Positions 35,608 through 45,052 of a stretch of DNA of 64,000 nt are shown here, one piece after another. The stretch's first letter is position 1, and the number at the start of each line of letters is the position of its first letter. Origin of the DNA: Mesorhizobium sp. 113-3-3 (GTDB lineage: Bacteria > Pseudomonadota > Alphaproteobacteria > Rhizobiales > Rhizobiaceae); NCBI RefSeq assembly GCF_016756495.1, contig NZ_AP023243.1, positions 4,530,501 to 4,594,500 on the forward strand, in the 5' to 3' direction. A program made the position numbers and the translations under genes. Below the pieces are notes generated by a model. It made no database searches and was not told the DNA's origin. It saw nothing but the letters and a program-made list of their open reading frames with translations.

Positions 35608-36378
35608 ATGACCGCACGACTGAAAGACAAGGTGGCGCTGATCATCGGCAGCGCGCGCGGCATCGGCAAGGGCATTGCCCTTCGCTTCGCCGAAGAAGGC
35701 GCAAAGCTGGTGCTGGCCGACAGCGAGGCCGAGGCCGGGCAAGCGAGCGCGGACGAGCTCGGTATCCCCTTCATCGGCACCGACATCTCGCAAATGCGCG
35801 ACGCCGAGGCCGCGGTGGCACTGGCGCTGAAGCATCACGGCAGGCTCGACATCATCGTGCAGAATGCCGGCATCTATCCCTGGCAATTGATCGAGAACAC
35901 CAGCACCGACGACTGGGACCGCGTCATGGCCGTCAATCTGCGCGGTACCTTCAACGCCACCCGCGCCGCGCTGGTGCCGATGAAGGCGCAGCGCTCCGGA
36001 CGCATGCTCTACACCTCCTCCATCACCGGGCCGCATGTCACAAGCCCCGGCCACGGCCATTATTCGGCGACCAAAGCAGGTATCAACGGCTTCATCCGGG
36101 CAGCTGCGCTGGAATTCTCCGGCTACGGCATCACCGTCAACGGCGTCGAGCCCGGCAACATCCTCACAGAGGCCATCCAGCAGCATCGCGGCGCCGCCTA
36201 TATCAAGAACATGGAAGATTCCATCCCGCTCGGCCGGCTCGGCAGCCCGCGCGACGTCGCCAATGCCTTCCTGTTCCTTGCCTCGGACGACGCCAGCTAC
36301 ATCACCGGCACAACCATTGTCGTCGATGGCGGGCAATTGCTGCCCGAGGGCAAGGATTTCCGGATGGTGCCGCCTTGA
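35608..36378 (+). CDS. short-chain dehydrogenase/reductase (sugar or polyol)
   Basis: A 256-residue classical SDR from ATG 35608 with AGGACGG upstream. NAD-binding 'GSARGIGKG' is at about 14-22 with 'LADSEAEA' after the second strand; Asp at that strand end favours NAD over NADP. 'NAGIY', catalytic serine in 'LYTSSITG', 'YSATKAG' (Tyr and Lys) and 'GVEPGNILTEA' are all present. As last gene of the CUT2 operon it probably oxidises the imported sugar or polyol as the first catabolic step. No kinase accompanies it. Confidence 0.93.
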   Translation: MTARLKDKVALIIGSARGIGKGIALRFAEEGAKLVLADSEAEAGQASADELGIPFIGTDISQMRDAEAAVALALKHHGRLDIIVQNAGIYPWQLIENTSTDDWDRVMAVNLRGTFNATRAALVPMKAQRSGRMLYTSSITGPHVTSPGHGHYSATKAGINGFIRAAALEFSGYGITVNGVEPGNILTEAIQQHRGAAYIKNMEDSIPLGRLGSPRDVANAFLFLASDDASYITGTTIVVDGGQLLPEGKDFRMVPP

Positions 36379-36465
36379 GAACGCAGCTCCTTCGCACGAC
36401 ACAGAGCGAGCCGCCCAGAAGTGGCGCCAGGAGCCCGCCCCGGTGGCCTGCAACCCCTGATCAAC

Positions 36466-36503
36466 AAAAAACCCGCCACGGGAGCGACCCGCGGCGGGCT
36501 TTT
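36466..36503 (+). terminator. intrinsic terminator of the CUT2-SDR operon
   Basis: An A run leads into CCCGCC, an internal ACGGGAGCGACCCGC, then GGCGGGC and TTTT. Stem plus T run lie 88 bases after the SDR stop. Confidence 0.75.
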
Positions 36504-36712
36504 GGAGTGGCTACATCCCGGAGGAATCGACCGCTGCTGGTTGTATAGTGAACCGCGTGACCGCATTAGCCTATGGTGTGATCGCGGAAGACAAGGGCCT
36601 CTCGGCCGCGCCCCAGCTATTCGATCGTCAAGTCGAGTCTGGTCGATCTTCTCGAGCGACTTCTGTTCCGATCATTCCTGTGCGAGAGCGCCTGGGCTAG
36701 CCAACGCTGGAA
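36504..36712. other. intergenic, no supported gene
   Basis: The 333 bases between the SDR gene and tRNA-Val hold only the terminator and this stretch. A 47-codon frame from GTG 36557 has no ribosome site and no recognisable motif. Confidence 0.6.
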
Positions 36713-36788
<76 letters not shown>

Positions 36789-37006
36789 GCTCCGGCGCGG
36801 ACCTTTAAGCGGTCGGGGCCGGCTTCGCAAGACCAAATGAACAGGTGACGTCCCTCTCCGTGGGCCTGATTTGCGAACAAAACGCCGGCTGTCAAAAAAC
36901 CTTCTCCAGTTTGTTGTTATGATGGTTTGGTGCGCTTGACACCCGGTGGCGAACCCCTTATCCAGCGCCCCAACGACGAACACGGCTGACACGTGCTCGT
37001 CAATGC

Positions 37007-37083
37007 GCGGGTGTAGCTCAGTTGGTTAGAGTGCCGGCCTGTCACGCCGGAGGTCGCGGGTTCGAGCCCCGTCACTCGCGCCA
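37007..37083 (+). tRNA. tRNA-Asp(GTC)
   Basis: A full cloverleaf: acceptor GCGGGTG/CACTCGC, D arm GCTCAGTTGGTTAGAGT, anticodon stem CCGGC/GCCGG with loop CTGTCAC (anticodon GTC), T arm GGGTTCGAGCCCC, discriminator G and encoded CCA. No att-like direct repeat of its 3' end is seen in the window. Confidence 0.97.
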
Positions 37084-37119
37084 TTTCCCTCAAGGATAGC
37101 AATCCTTGGTACAGGGAAA
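37084..37119 (+). terminator. stem-loop directly after tRNA-Asp
   Basis: TTTCCCT and AGGGAAA form an outer 7-bp stem, and CAAGGAT and ATCCTTG an inner 7-bp stem around AGCA, with a four-base bulge on the right side. It begins at the first base after the CCA. It has no T run, so it may serve as a 3' processing or attenuation structure. Confidence 0.5.
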
Positions 37120-37470
37120 TGCCGACATGGATTGTCAGAATCCACTTTCAGACATGAAGTGCCAAGGCGCGGTCTTTTGCGCCTGTCGCCGGCTCTATGA
37201 CCTGGTGGTCGGTGGTCGTTCGCCGCCGCGCGGATCGCGCGACCGACTGTTTTCGCAGCCGGTGTCAAAAATGCAGCTATGCCTGCGCGGCAATCTGGCA
37301 AACACGACGCCACTCCAATAGGCTGGAAATGAGCTCCTGGAACGACTCGGGCTTGAGCCGCGTTTGACCTTGCGAATCCCACTTGCGGATTCGCCCACAA
37401 AGCGCTGGATTCATTTTGCAGGTAGCGGAGCTGCACTAATATGCTGCCTGAACGGCTTGGAGGACTTATC
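37120..37470. other. 351-base stretch without a supported gene
   Basis: No frame shows protein-like composition plus a ribosome site. The minus-strand frame across it is an antisense artefact running into tRNA-Asp. The A/T-richer end near 37410-37445 could hold the promoter for the next gene. Confidence 0.6.
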
Positions 37471-37986
37471 GTGTCAATCGCACCAAACATTCCTATGCGC
37501 ACATTATTCACGCTCATGTACCTGGGCGGCGCGACGACTGTCGCTACCGCCCTCTTCCCCGCGACCGCGTCGGCCGACCGGTTGCAGCCATGCGCGCGCG
37601 AGGGCGGAATCTGCCGTCTGCCGTATCCCGCCGAAGTGGTCTATGGCGCCCGGGGCCGCACAACCTCGCGCTATTTCGACCGAGACGCGGTGCCCTGTTC
37701 AAATCGCGTTTTTGGTGACCCGGCGCCGGGCAGGCCAAAGTCGTGTTTCATCGTGATGCGCGGCCGGGACCAGTCGGATGACAATTACGACGAACCGCGC
37801 CGCGAGAGATGGCAGCCCTGTGCCGATGAAGGCGACTTCTGCGATTTCTATGGCCGCAAGGTGGTCAGGTACGGAGCACGCGGCCGATTCACGCAGGACG
37901 TGTTCCGCAACGGCGTCCAATGCGACAATGATACGTTCGGCGATCCCGCTCCCGGCGACGAAAAGCGCTGCTATGTCAGGCAATAG
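37471..37986 (+). CDS. secreted cysteine-rich protein with two tandem repeats
   Basis: A 171-residue protein from GTG 37471, chosen because GGAGGA lies six bases upstream; ATG 37495 lacks a site. A Sec signal covers about 9-37 with 'ATASADR' at the cleavage site. Two repeats of about 55 residues follow. Each has the pattern QPCA-EG--C, VxYGARGR, VxC-N--FGDPAPG, K-C. Eight cysteines in all suggest two disulfides per repeat. The unit recalls carbohydrate- or ligand-binding repeats seen at the ends of secreted hydrolases, but I cannot name the family. A perfect 16-bp-stem hairpin follows the gene. Confidence 0.82.
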   Translation: MSIAPNIPMRTLFTLMYLGGATTVATALFPATASADRLQPCAREGGICRLPYPAEVVYGARGRTTSRYFDRDAVPCSNRVFGDPAPGRPKSCFIVMRGRDQSDDNYDEPRRERWQPCADEGDFCDFYGRKVVRYGARGRFTQDVFRNGVQCDNDTFGDPAPGDEKRCYVRQ

Positions 37987-38014
37987 CTGATCGGGCTATC
38001 GCCGCTTGCCATCC

Positions 38015-38053
38015 AGGGCAGTTTGCCGTTCTACGGAAACGGCAAACTGCCCT
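38015..38053 (+). terminator. long perfect hairpin after the cysteine-rich gene
   Basis: AGGGCAGTTTGCCGTT, loop CTACGGA, AACGGCAAACTGCCCT: a perfect 16-bp stem 28 bases after the stop. A T-rich tail (AACTCTTTGTTTT) follows, so it probably terminates transcription. Confidence 0.7.
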
Positions 38054-38152
38054 AACTCTTTGTTTTGGCGCAATTCCAAAGGGAAGGCGCCGCGCATTTT
38101 CCCAGAATTGCGCTGAGACTGGAACAGCCTGATGGCCGGTGTCCCGCGTGCC

Positions 38153-39082
38153 TCAACCCTTCGCCAGCAGTGCCTCGACTTCTTGCAGCGTCGGCATCGA
38201 CGGCGCGGTGCCGGGCCGCGTCACCGAAATGCCGGCGACGGCGCAGGCAAAGCGCACCGCTTGCAGCGGTTCCACGCCTCGCGACAGCGCCGCGGCGAAG
38301 CCGCCGTTGAAGGCGTCCCCCGCGCCGGTGGTTTCGACCACCGGCCCGGCGCTGATGGCGGGGACATGCTCGGAGCGTCCCTTCGAGTGCAGCAGCGCGC
38401 CCTTGTCACCGAGCGTGACGATGACCGTGCCAACGCCCTTTTCGAGCAACTTGCCAGCGGCGGCCCGCGCCTCATCGACCGAAGAGACCTTCATGCCGGT
38501 CAATTCCTCCGTCTCGGTCTCGTTCGGCGTGAGATAGTCGCAGAGCGTGTAGATGCGGTCGGGAAGCTTTGCCGCGGGAGCAGGGTTGAGGATGGTCGTC
38601 ACCCCTGCCCCGCGCGCGATCTCCAGCGCCCTGAGCGCCGCGTCGATCGGCTGTTCGAGCTGGGTGACGAAGACGCCGGCAGTACGAATCAGGGCGGCAT
38701 TGGCCTCGATGTCTGCTGGCGAGATCAGCATGGCCGCACCCGGGCTGACGATGATGGCGTTGTTGCCGCTTCCCTCCTCGACGAAGATATAGGCGGCGCC
38801 CGTATAGCTGTCCGGCGTGTCGATGACGGCGCTTTTCACGCCGGCATCCTGCCAGGTCCGCTTGGCCATGTCGGCGAAGGCATCGACGCCAAGGCGGGTC
38901 AGGAAGGTGGTGTCGGCGCCGAGCTTGCCGGCGGCCACCGCCTGGTTCGACCCCTTGCCGCCCGGGCCCAGCTTGAACGAATTGCCCAGAATCGTCTCGC
39001 CCATGCGCGGCTGGCGATCGGCACGATAGGCGGTATCGGCGACGAAGACGCCCAAAATGACAACAGGCTTTCCGGCGGCCAT
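38153..39082 (-). CDS. rbsK: ribokinase (PfkB family)
   Basis: A 309-residue PfkB-family sugar kinase from ATG 39082 (MAAGKPVVILG), with AGGG just upstream. N-terminal signature 'KLGPGGKGSNQAVAAG' is the ribokinase form; the C-terminal signature 'ETTGAGDAFNGGFAAAL' holds the catalytic Asp and anion hole. It should make ribose-5-phosphate or a related pentose phosphate with ATP. It starts 4 bases after the RbsD/FucU gene stop and belongs to a three-gene unit with the UgpC-type ATPase. Confidence 0.93.
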   Translation of the reverse strand: MAAGKPVVILGVFVADTAYRADRQPRMGETILGNSFKLGPGGKGSNQAVAAGKLGADTTFLTRLGVDAFADMAKRTWQDAGVKSAVIDTPDSYTGAAYIFVEEGSGNNAIIVSPGAAMLISPADIEANAALIRTAGVFVTQLEQPIDAALRALEIARGAGVTTILNPAPAAKLPDRIYTLCDYLTPNETETEELTGMKVSSVDEARAAAGKLLEKGVGTVIVTLGDKGALLHSKGRSEHVPAISAGPVVETTGAGDAFNGGFAAALSRGVEPLQAVRFACAVAGISVTRPGTAPSMPTLQEVEALLAKG

Positions 39083-39086
39083 ATCC

Positions 39087-39539
39087 CTACTCCGCATCCG
39101 GCGGGATGACGCCTTTGCGGAAGGCAAAGCAGCCGTAAAAACGGCGCTCACCGGTCTGGATGACGCAATAGGCCTGCTTGGCGCGCTCGTAGAAGGCGTA
39201 GCGCTCGACCGGCAGCATCGGCCAGGACTTGCCTTCGGCGGCGTCGATTTCTCTTTGCACTTCCTTCTGCACGGACGGTATCTCGTCCGGCTTGCCGACG
39301 ATTTCCATGCGCGCGGCCGCGTCGTCGACGAACGTATCCAGCGGATAGAGCGACAGCACGGCCTTCACCACTTCCGCAGCTGGCGCATCGATGCGCAGCA
39401 GCCGGCCGAGCACCGTCTGGCGCGCCACCGAATCGGAGGGGAAATTGGTGTCGGCGATGATCAGGTCGTCGCCATGGCCCATCGCCCGCAATGCCTGCAG
39501 CACGTCGGCATTGAGCAGCGGATTGATGCCTTTGAGCAT
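39087..39539 (-). CDS. RbsD/FucU-family sugar mutarotase
   Basis: A 150-residue RbsD/FucU protein. The family N terminus 'MLKGINPLLNADVLQALRAM' and the active-site 'GHGDDLIIADTNFP' (catalytic His and Asp) are clear, with 'GERRFYGCFAFRKGV' at the C terminus. Length and C terminus match FucU (fucose mutarotase) better than the shorter RbsD. It interconverts anomers of a free sugar so that the kinase or dehydrogenase gets the right form. Lies between the kinase and the transporter ATPase genes. Confidence 0.92.
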   Translation of the reverse strand: MLKGINPLLNADVLQALRAMGHGDDLIIADTNFPSDSVARQTVLGRLLRIDAPAAEVVKAVLSLYPLDTFVDDAAARMEIVGKPDEIPSVQKEVQREIDAAEGKSWPMLPVERYAFYERAKQAYCVIQTGERRFYGCFAFRKGVIPPDAE

Positions 39540-39581
39540 GATAGTCCTCGTGAAGTCCGTTTGAGATCAGAGACGTTGAGA

Positions 39582-40637
<1,056 letters not shown>

Positions 40638-40734
40638 CTCTCCCCCACCGGCTCCAACTGGCCGTAGGCGCAGAAGCTAACCAACGCGACCTGTCAGGGC
40701 AAGTCGGTCTCTTATAGATAAAAACCCGGCCTCG

Positions 40735-40763
40735 TTGACACGGCGTTTGGTTGTGAGAATAGT
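40735..40763 (+). promoter_or_regulatory. promoter of the CUT1 importer operon
   Basis: TTGACA (40735-40740) and AATAGT (40758-40763) are 17 bases apart: a perfect -35 and a 4-of-6 -10. The leader to the first gene would be about 155 bases and contains a small GCAGG/CCTGC inverted pair near 40818-40833. Confidence 0.5.
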
Positions 40764-40924
40764 GGTGGGCGCTGGTCCAAATGTCGGCACCGATGCGCAG
40801 GGAATTCAAAATCGACGCAGGGTGGGGTCCTGCCTAATTCATATCCGAGCCGGTAGCACAAATGTGCTTCAGCGTCCGACAGGTGGCCACATCGATTCAC
40901 ACTGATTCTGGGAGGAATAGTTCA

Positions 40925-42592
40925 ATGAGAACAGGTCTTTACGATAGGCTGGTGCGTGCCGGCGCCACGCGGCGCGACATCTTGAAGGGTGCGGCCAGCA
41001 TGGCCGCGATCGCGGCGGCATCCGGCGCCGGGCTCGGCGCCTTGACGCGTCCTGCTTCCGCCGCAAGCGAACTGCGCTCGAAGATCCTGCAAATTCCCGG
41101 CGTTGGCAAAGGTCAGCCGACCGATGCCGATTTCCAGAAGGTCGGCGAACTCTGCCTCGAGGCGACCAAGGCCAATGTCAAGGAAGGCGAATTCGCCGGG
41201 GTCGAGTTGACCTTCATGGGCCTCAACAACCAGAACCTGCACAATGTGCTGTTCCGCGGCTTCCTGAAGCCGTGGGAGGCCTATACCGGCGCCAAGATCA
41301 GCTGGATCGACCTGGCGCAGGCCGACTACAACGCCCGCCTGCAGCAGTCGATCGCCACCGGCACCGTCGACTTCGACATCATCGAGATGGGCGCGCCCTT
41401 CGAAGGCGATGTCTGCGGCAAGGGCCTCACCTCCGAAATGCCCGACTGGGTCAAGAAGCAGATCGATTTCGACGATCTGGTCAACTATCTGAAGCCGCCG
41501 GTCGGCACCTGGGACGGCAAGCAGTATCGCGTCACCATCGACGGCGACACGCACAATTTCAACTACCGCACCGACGTGTTCGCCGATGCCGACCTCGCCA
41601 AGCAGTGGAAGGACGGCGGCGGTGAAGGCGAATGGGGCGTGCCGAAGACCTGGCAACAGGTGCAGGCCGTCACCAAGTTCCTCAAGGGCAAGAAATTCAA
41701 GGGCCAGGACGTTTACGGCTACCTCGACGCGCCCAAGCCGTGGGGCGGTTTCGGCTTCTACTTCCTCGGCAGCCGCGCCACCGCCTACGCCAAGCATCCC
41801 GACGACAAGGCCTGGCTGTTCGACGCCGACACGATGAAGCCGCGCATCAACAATCCGGCCTGGGTGCGCGCCATCCAGGACGTGATCGACGCGCTGCCTT
41901 CCGAACCGGCGGACCAGATCAACGCCGACCCGAACACCACCGGCTTCCAGCAGTTCCTGGCCGGCACGGGTTCGATGATCCCCTGGTGGGGCGACATCGG
42001 CTCCAACGTCAAGACCAACGATTCCTCGGTCATCGGCGACGTCACCGGCTTCTCGATCCTGCCGGGTTCGGACGACGTCTACAATTCCAAGACCGGCAAA
42101 TGGGAGAAGCTGGCAAGCGGGCCGAACTATTCGCCGAACTGCGCCTATCTCGGCTGGGGCGTCTACGTCATGGCCCGCGTCGACAAGGATGAGAAGAAGA
42201 AGAAGGCGGCCTGGTCCGCCGCCGCCCATCTCGGCGGCAAGGACCTGTCGATCTGGACCGCGATGTATCCGTCCGGCTTCCAGCCCTACCGCAATTCCCA
42301 CTTCGACATTCCGGAATGGGTGGCGGCCGGCTACGACGAGGCCTTCATCACCTCGTATCTGAAGTCGGAAGGCGACAGCTACAACCATCCGAACGCGGCG
42401 ATCGAGCCACGCATCCCCGGCATCTTCCAGTACTATTCCGCCGCCGAGGACATTCTGGCCAACACCTTCGCCGGCAAGATGAAGGCGCAGGAAGGCGCCG
42501 ATGCCATCGCCGCCGCCTGGGAAAAGCTCACCGACCAGATCGGCCGCGAAAAGCAGATCAAGCTCTACAAGGCCTCGCTCGGCCTGGCCTGA
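40925..42592 (+). CDS. CUT1 ABC transporter substrate-binding protein, large form
   Basis: A 555-residue extracellular solute-binding family 1 protein from ATG 40925, with GGAGG nine bases upstream. A twin-arginine-type signal 'ATRRDILKGAASM' and 'PASAAS' cleavage site are present. Typical blocks are 'WEAYTGAKISWIDLAQADYN', 'PVGTWDGKQYRVTIDGDTHN' and 'FLAGTGSMIPWWGDIGSN'. It is about 130 residues longer than most sugar-binding relatives. It feeds the two permeases downstream; the ligand is not known but RbsK, FucU and AKR neighbours suggest a pentose or deoxyhexose. Confidence 0.94.
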   Translation: MRTGLYDRLVRAGATRRDILKGAASMAAIAAASGAGLGALTRPASAASELRSKILQIPGVGKGQPTDADFQKVGELCLEATKANVKEGEFAGVELTFMGLNNQNLHNVLFRGFLKPWEAYTGAKISWIDLAQADYNARLQQSIATGTVDFDIIEMGAPFEGDVCGKGLTSEMPDWVKKQIDFDDLVNYLKPPVGTWDGKQYRVTIDGDTHNFNYRTDVFADADLAKQWKDGGGEGEWGVPKTWQQVQAVTKFLKGKKFKGQDVYGYLDAPKPWGGFGFYFLGSRATAYAKHPDDKAWLFDADTMKPRINNPAWVRAIQDVIDALPSEPADQINADPNTTGFQQFLAGTGSMIPWWGDIGSNVKTNDSSVIGDVTGFSILPGSDDVYNSKTGKWEKLASGPNYSPNCAYLGWGVYVMARVDKDEKKKKAAWSAAAHLGGKDLSIWTAMYPSGFQPYRNSHFDIPEWVAAGYDEAFITSYLKSEGDSYNHPNAAIEPRIPGIFQYYSAAEDILANTFAGKMKAQEGADAIAAAWEKLTDQIGREKQIKLYKASLGLA

Positions 42593-42608
42593 TGGTGGCG
42601 TGAACCTG

Positions 42609-42659
42609 GGGTCCGGCGACGAAAGCCGTCGGACCCTGTCTTGACCGGCATCGCCGGTC
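42609..42659 (+). terminator. two hairpins between SBP and permease genes
   Basis: GGGTCCG/CGGACCC (42609-42615 with 42630-42636) and GACCGGC/GCCGGTC (42643-42649 with 42653-42659) lie 16 bases past the binding-protein stop. No T run follows. They probably stabilise the upstream message or reduce read-through to the permeases. Confidence 0.65.
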
Positions 42660-42681
42660 GCGAAGTGCCTTCTGCAACCGG

Positions 42682-43812
42682 ATGAGACGCGTGGCTGACC
42701 AGATTTTGCCCACCAATGATTGGCCGGCAAACGCCGTCCCTTCCGACCTGATACCGCCAGGCCGCAAACGCCTGGGCTGGGCGGTGATGGCAGCCGCGAC
42801 GCTTGGCCTGCTGGCAACGATCCTGGTCCAGATCCTCTACAAGAGCGAGGTCGATACGATCGGCTTCGAGACATGGCGGCCGGTGGTCTACGCCTATGTA
42901 CTGTGGGGCGTGGCACTCGGCGTCGGCCAGGTGCTGACACGCGGCGAGGACGGCCAGCGCGCGCTGTTCCTGCTGCCGGCGCTGCTGTTCACCATCGCCA
43001 TGGTGATCTTCCCGACGCTGTTCGGCTTCTACATCGCGCTCACCGACTGGAACCTCTCCTCCTTCAGCGGCCGCAGGTTCAACGGGCTCGACAATTTCTG
43101 GCAGATGCTGGCCGATCCCTACTATCGCAATGCCCTGTTCAACATGGTGCTCTACGTGCTCGCCGTGCTGGTCGAATATGTCATAGCCTTCGGACTGGCG
43201 CTGCTGCTCAACGCGCAGATCCGGGCTCGCAAATTCTTCCGCGTCGTCTTCCTGATGCCGCTGATGCTGTCGCCGGTCGCGGTGTCGTGGATGGTCGGCA
43301 AGTCGCTGATGGAATATCGCTTCGGGCCGGCGGCGACACTGGCGCGCCATCTCGGCTGGGAAAACCCGGCCTTCTTCTCGGATCCGATCATCGCCCGCAT
43401 CTCGATCATGGTGCTGGATGCCTGGACCTTCATCCCGTTCATGATGATCATGCTGCTCGCCGGCCTGCAGGCGATGTCGCGTGAGATCCTCGAAGCCGCT
43501 CGGGTCGATGGCGCCAATGCGTGGCAGACCTTCTGGCAGGTCACCTTTCCGCTGATGCTGCCGGTGTCGGTGACGGCGGTGATCCTGCGCATCATCTTCA
43601 AGCTGAAGCTGGCCGACATCATCATCACGGTGACCTCGGGCGGGCCTGGTGGCGCCACCGATTCCGTCTCCAGCTTCATCTACCGCGAATACCGCGACCG
43701 CTCGAATGTCGGCTACGGCACCATGCTGGCGATGGCCTATCTGGTCATCATCGTCGTGTTCGTCACCTGGCTGCTGAAATTCGCCAACCGCTTCGTGCGC
43801 AACGTCAACTGA
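42682..43812 (+). CDS. CUT1 ABC transporter permease (MalF/UgpA-like)
   Basis: A 376-residue permease with about eight hydrophobic segments. The extra two N-terminal helices (about 33-55 and 68-88) are not found in minimal UgpA. The EAA loop reads 'EILEAARVDGANAWQTFWQV' and is followed by 'TFPLMLPVSVTAVILRIIFK'. ATG 42682 is used; GTG 42691 is possible. The second permease follows after 11 bases. Confidence 0.94.
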   Translation: MRRVADQILPTNDWPANAVPSDLIPPGRKRLGWAVMAAATLGLLATILVQILYKSEVDTIGFETWRPVVYAYVLWGVALGVGQVLTRGEDGQRALFLLPALLFTIAMVIFPTLFGFYIALTDWNLSSFSGRRFNGLDNFWQMLADPYYRNALFNMVLYVLAVLVEYVIAFGLALLLNAQIRARKFFRVVFLMPLMLSPVAVSWMVGKSLMEYRFGPAATLARHLGWENPAFFSDPIIARISIMVLDAWTFIPFMMIMLLAGLQAMSREILEAARVDGANAWQTFWQVTFPLMLPVSVTAVILRIIFKLKLADIIITVTSGGPGGATDSVSSFIYREYRDRSNVGYGTMLAMAYLVIIVVFVTWLLKFANRFVRNVN

Positions 43813-43823
43813 GCGGTGGGATC

Positions 43824-44741
43824 ATGAGCGTTCAAACCACCGAATACACCGTATCCGAAATCCGCTCTCCGGCGAGCTTCGTCACCAGCCGCGTCTTCAT
43901 CTATGGCGCGCTTGTGTTCTGGGCTTTCATCTGCCTGTTCCCGATCTACTGGACGCTAACGACCTCGTTCAAATCGGCGGTCGATGTCACCCAGGGCCAT
44001 CTGATCCCCTTCGTCGACTTCCAGCCGGACTGGAAGGGCTGGCGATCGCTCGGCCTGTCGCCCGATTCGATCTTCGAGACCTCGACGGTGCGTGATGAGT
44101 TCTTCAAGCGCTTCATGAACTCGGTCATCACCTCTGTCGGCGCATCGAGCCTCGCCATCGTCATCGGCAGCCTCGCCGCCTACGGCCTGACGCGCTACCG
44201 CTACAAGTTCGCCTGGTTCAAGAACGAGGACATCTCCTTCTTCTTCCTGTCGCAGCTGATCCTGCCGCCTGTCGTGCTCGCGCTGCCGTTCCTGGTGCTC
44301 TACCGCGAAGTCGGCCTGCTCGACACGCGCATCGGGCTGATCCTGCTCTATACGCTGATGGTGCTGCCGATCGTCATCTGGATCATGCGCGACCAGTTCA
44401 ACTCGATCCCAGTCGAGCTGGAAGAAGCCGCGCTCGTCGACGGCCTGTCGATCTGGGGGGCGTTCTTCCGCATCGTCATGCCGATCGCACTGCCGGGCAT
44501 GGTCGCCGCCTTCATCCTGGCGATGGTGCTGTGCTGGAACGAATATTTCTTCGCCGCCCTTCTGACCTCGACCGATGCCAAGACCATTCCCGTCATGGTG
44601 GCGAGCCAGACCGGCTCGCAAGGCATCAACTGGTGGTCAATGGCAGCCCTTGCCACCGCCGCGATCGCGCCGCTGGCGGTCATCGGCATCGCGCTGGAAC
44701 GCTATCTCATCATGGGCATGACCGCGGGAGCCGTGAAGTGA
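43824..44741 (+). CDS. CUT1 ABC transporter permease (MalG/UgpE-like)
   Basis: A 305-residue permease with six hydrophobic segments from ATG 43824, preceded by GGTGGG. The EAA loop is 'ELEEAALVDGLSIWGAFFRI' then 'VMPIALPGMVAAFILAMVLC'. It pairs with the previous permease. Its TGA overlaps the GTG of the small membrane gene, so that small protein is made together with the permease. Confidence 0.94.
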   Translation: MSVQTTEYTVSEIRSPASFVTSRVFIYGALVFWAFICLFPIYWTLTTSFKSAVDVTQGHLIPFVDFQPDWKGWRSLGLSPDSIFETSTVRDEFFKRFMNSVITSVGASSLAIVIGSLAAYGLTRYRYKFAWFKNEDISFFFLSQLILPPVVLALPFLVLYREVGLLDTRIGLILLYTLMVLPIVIWIMRDQFNSIPVELEEAALVDGLSIWGAFFRIVMPIALPGMVAAFILAMVLCWNEYFFAALLTSTDAKTIPVMVASQTGSQGINWWSMAALATAAIAPLAVIGIALERYLIMGMTAGAVK

Positions 44742-45052
44742 CGAGCCGATACTGGTTCGCACGCAACATCCGTGTCGGCTACAAGGGCTATGACCGCTAC
44801 GGCAAGGGCGTCATGCCGATCGCCTGGCAAGGTCGAGCCGTCATCGCCGGCTTCGTGCTGGCCATGCTGTGCGGCGGCCTGCTCATGGCCCTGGTGGGCT
44901 TCTACGCCAATCACCTGGCGCTTGGCATAGCCTTCTATGTCATCCTGGCGATAGCCGGCGCCGCCACTTTCATCTGGGCCGTTGCCACCAAGAGCGACCC
45001 GGACAAGTCGATCGCCGACTACCGGGCGGAGCGGCTGAAAAACAACCTTTAG
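44738..45052 (+). CDS. small two-helix membrane protein coupled to the CUT1 permease
   Basis: A 104-residue protein with a GTG start overlapping the permease stop (GTGA). Basic/aromatic N terminus 'TSRYWFARNIRVGYKGYDRY', then two hydrophobic segments at about 36-56 and 60-83, and a charged tail 'KSDPDKSIADYRAERLK'. I do not recognise a domain. The coupling suggests a subunit or stabiliser of the importer. Its TAG shares bases with the TAA of the convergent creatininase-like gene. Confidence 0.82.
   Translation: MTSRYWFARNIRVGYKGYDRYGKGVMPIAWQGRAVIAGFVLAMLCGGLLMALVGFYANHLALGIAFYVILAIAGAATFIWAVATKSDPDKSIADYRAERLKNNL

Noticed and set aside
36557..36700. 47-codon frame before tRNA-Val
   Set aside because: No Shine-Dalgarno, GTG start only and no recognisable motif.
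36917..37517. Minus-strand ORFs across tRNA-Asp giving 'GLEPATSGVTGRHSNQLSYT' and 'DGARTRDLRRDRPAL' peptides
   Set aside because: These are the well-known antisense translations of tRNA-Asp and are not protein genes.
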